DNA from: an uncultured bacterium
Lineage (GTDB): Bacteria; Verrucomicrobiota; Lentisphaeria; Victivallales; UBA1829
DNA length: 34,521 bases
Direction of reading: 5' to 3'
Assembly: GCA_902774245.1 (NCBI GenBank)
Contig: CACYHQ010000028.1
Coordinates: 1 to 34,521 of the forward strand
Part shown: piece after piece, positions 33,198 to 34,521 of the stretch
Position numbering within the stretch: position 1 is the first letter of the stretch
Layout: each line of letters starts with the position of its first letter
The notes under the pieces: model-generated
What the model saw: the letters and a program-made list of their open reading frames with translations, nothing else
Told to the model about the DNA's origin: nothing
Databases searched by the model: none
Made by a program: the position numbers and the translations under genes

Positions 33198-34115
33198 TCA
33201 GCTCTTTTTCAGGACGCTCGGGGGGAATCCGATCTGCTGGTGGAACTGCTTCGAGAAGAAGAACTGGTTCTTGTAGCCGAGGCGTTCCGCGGTCTCCTTC
33301 ACGCTCATGCCGGAGGACAGCATGTTCACGGCCTTCTCCATCCTGCACTGGATCTGGTACTGGCCGATGCTGTAGCCGTTGATCATCTGGAAATGGCGGC
33401 GCAGCGAGGGGTAACTGAACGGAATATCTTTCAACAATTCGGGGAGCGGGCAGTTGCTCTTGATGTTGGCCTGGATGACCTCCTTGACGGCATCCGAGAT
33501 TTCGTCTGAGAAGCCCTTGATGCGGCTGTCCAGGATCACGGTCAGGAGTTTGAGGGCACGGAGCGCGATCTGCGATTCGTCGCCCGCGGTGCGCAGATAC
33601 GCGAGGAAGTCATAGCACTGGTTGAGGAGTTCGAGCGAAAGATTGATGTCGCGGACGGGCCCCTGCGAATCAAGCGCGAAAAGGTGGCGGCACATGGACC
33701 GGACCCAGGAATCGTCCTGGTCGGGCATGTTTTTGAGCTTCAGATAGCCCGGGCTGCCCGCCTCGGTGTAGTCCAGGAACGCGTCGTGCGGCTCGCTCCC
33801 GCCGGTGTTCTTCATGAAGTGGAACGCGAGATAGAATTCCAGCCAGTTGCTGTCCGGGTCGATCAGGTTCGAATGGCTCACGCCGGGAATCCGGAAAAAG
33901 AGCTTGCCGGGACAGAGCGGTTCTCGGTGCCCGGCGGCGTCGATGTAGGCGCCCGTACCGCGCAGGACGACCGAGACGGAGAACAGCGGGAAGCCGCCCC
34001 CGTGCCAGTCGAGTTCCTCGCGCTTGCGGATGATCCCGGCCGTGATGGCGTCGCGCCCGATGGACCGGTACACGCCGCCGAAGTCGATGTCGAACTTTTT
34101 CGGGACTTCAAACAT
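33198..34115 (-). CDS. AraC-family transcriptional regulator
   Basis: The 305-aa protein has an N-terminal cupin-like ligand-binding domain (about 20-120, with the HSNLIDPDSNWLEFYLAF segment) and a C-terminal double helix-turn-helix. The latter has FSYPSLRRHFQMINGYSIGQYQ near 235-257 and the AraC signature region SVKETAERLGYKNQFFFSKQFHQQIGFPPS near 272-300. This family usually regulates sugar or polysaccharide genes. It lies 9 bp downstream of a receiver-domain gene on the same strand, so it may be part of a signalling operon. Which genes it controls cannot be told. The ATG at 34115 has no strong Shine-Dalgarno sequence. Confidence 0.9.
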   Translation of the reverse strand: MFEVPKKFDIDFGGVYRSIGRDAITAGIIRKREELDWHGGGFPLFSVSVVLRGTGAYIDAAGHREPLCPGKLFFRIPGVSHSNLIDPDSNWLEFYLAFHFMKNTGGSEPHDAFLDYTEAGSPGYLKLKNMPDQDDSWVRSMCRHLFALDSQGPVRDINLSLELLNQCYDFLAYLRTAGDESQIALRALKLLTVILDSRIKGFSDEISDAVKEVIQANIKSNCPLPELLKDIPFSYPSLRRHFQMINGYSIGQYQIQCRMEKAVNMLSSGMSVKETAERLGYKNQFFFSKQFHQQIGFPPSVLKKS

Positions 34116-34124
34116 GGCTGGAAA

Positions 34125-34521
34125 TCATCCGAGATTGACCGGCGCTCCGTCCTCGCCCTTCCGCAGGTCGCCGTCCTCGATGATGCGCTTGATCATGTTG
34201 GTGAGTTTCTCCCCGGTGATCGGCTTCAGGATGATGGCGTCGAAGTGCGACATGTCGAAGTTTCCGCTCGTCTCGACGTCAGCGGTCTGCGCCACGATCG
34301 GGATATGCGCGAATTTCGGATTCTCCTTCACGGCGGCGGAGAGCTGCGCGCCGTTCATCTCCGGCATCCACATGTCGGAGAGGATCAGGTCGACCGGCTC
34401 TTTTTCGAGGAACGCAAGCGCGTCCTTGCCCGATCCGGCGGTGGAGACGTTGTTGAATCCGATCTTTTTAAAGAGCGCCTTCGCGACGCGGAGGTTCATC
34501 GGGACGTCGTCGACCACGAGG
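34125..34521 (-). CDS. Receiver (REC) domain protein, 5' end outside window
   Basis: The frame is open to the window edge and reads LVVDDVPMNL at its visible start, so the protein begins upstream. It may be the C-terminal receiver domain of a hybrid histidine kinase or a short response regulator. The acid pair is DD, the phospho-acceptor is D48 in LILSDMWMP (numbered from the GTG at 34517), the conserved Thr is T78 in VAQTAD, and the conserved Lys is K98 in LKPIT. No output domain follows; the protein ends shortly after the fifth helix. It is followed after 9 bp by the AraC gene. Confidence 0.88.
   Translation of the reverse strand, partial: LVVDDVPMNLRVAKALFKKIGFNNVSTAGSGKDALAFLEKEPVDLILSDMWMPEMNGAQLSAAVKENPKFAHIPIVAQTADVETSGNFDMSHFDAIILKPITGEKLTNMIKRIIEDGDLRKGEDGAPVNLG

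Noticed and set aside
1..34521. tRNA, rRNA, insertion sequence, prophage or origin features
   Set aside because: Intergenic regions were read on both strands; none shows a cloverleaf, transposase, terminal inverted repeats or DnaA-box cluster that I could support.

Overview
The window is a GC-rich, gene-dense stretch of bacterial chromosome. It fits a member of the Lentisphaerota (Victivallis-like, PVC superphylum) best. The main clue is a secreted prepilin-like protein that combines the KGFTLIE class III signal with a C-terminal H-X9-DG motif, a family greatly expanded in that group. The other clues are the mix of housekeeping and polysaccharide-related genes and the recurrent promoter form (G)CTTGAtt-N16/17-TATatt. 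This placement is inference, because no rRNA or other taxonomic marker was compared.

Layout. 1-1377: end of rpmE, a terminator, then prfA. 1464-3075: a small unknown gene, a 400-bp non-coding stretch with two identical 59-bp hairpin-containing repeats, and a family-4 uracil-DNA glycosylase. 3097-7572: an orphan OppB/DppB-type ABC permease with a large periplasmic insert, then galK and a secreted GH78-type glycosidase, ended by a strong terminator. 7592-12372 (minus strand): a Sel1-repeat membrane protein with its own promoter, then a leftward lgt-rluD-DNA methyltransferase cluster. 12584-14860: dedA and comM/yifB. 14867-16871 (minus strand): hisB and rarA. 17082-19802: a secreted coiled-coil protein, a damaged folD and an anchored protein of unknown function. 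19973-22486: an in-frame fusion of a CstA-type carbon-starvation transporter with a complete aldo-keto reductase. 22487-23239: a structured leader or small RNA, then a small membrane protein. 23373-25105: tsaD and a HAD phosphatase. 25271-27720: the prepilin-like gene, nfo and a zinc-ribbon coiled-coil gene. 27904-30403: a tyrosine autokinase (BY-kinase) with a striking Gly-Tyr tail plus a PHP-type tyrosine phosphatase. 30497-33112: a secreted protein with a clan-CD/C25-like region and a transglutaminase-like domain. 33198-34521 (minus strand): an AraC regulator behind a receiver domain that runs off the window.

How the genes fit together. Translation and tRNA modification (L31, RF1, RluD, TsaD), DNA repair (UDG4, RarA, endonuclease IV), DNA uptake (ComM), lipoprotein maturation (Lgt), sugar use (GalK, GH78) and envelope or exopolysaccharide control (BY-kinase and phosphatase) lie side by side in short operons. 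I see no prophage, insertion sequence, CRISPR array, rRNA or tRNA.

The most unusual items are the CstA-AKR fusion, the 19-tyrosine tail on the BY-kinase, the secreted C25-like/transglutaminase protein, the folD lesion, the repeated hairpin near 2 kb, and the double-hairpin leader near 22.65 kb. All calls come from reading the sequence; no database search was run.
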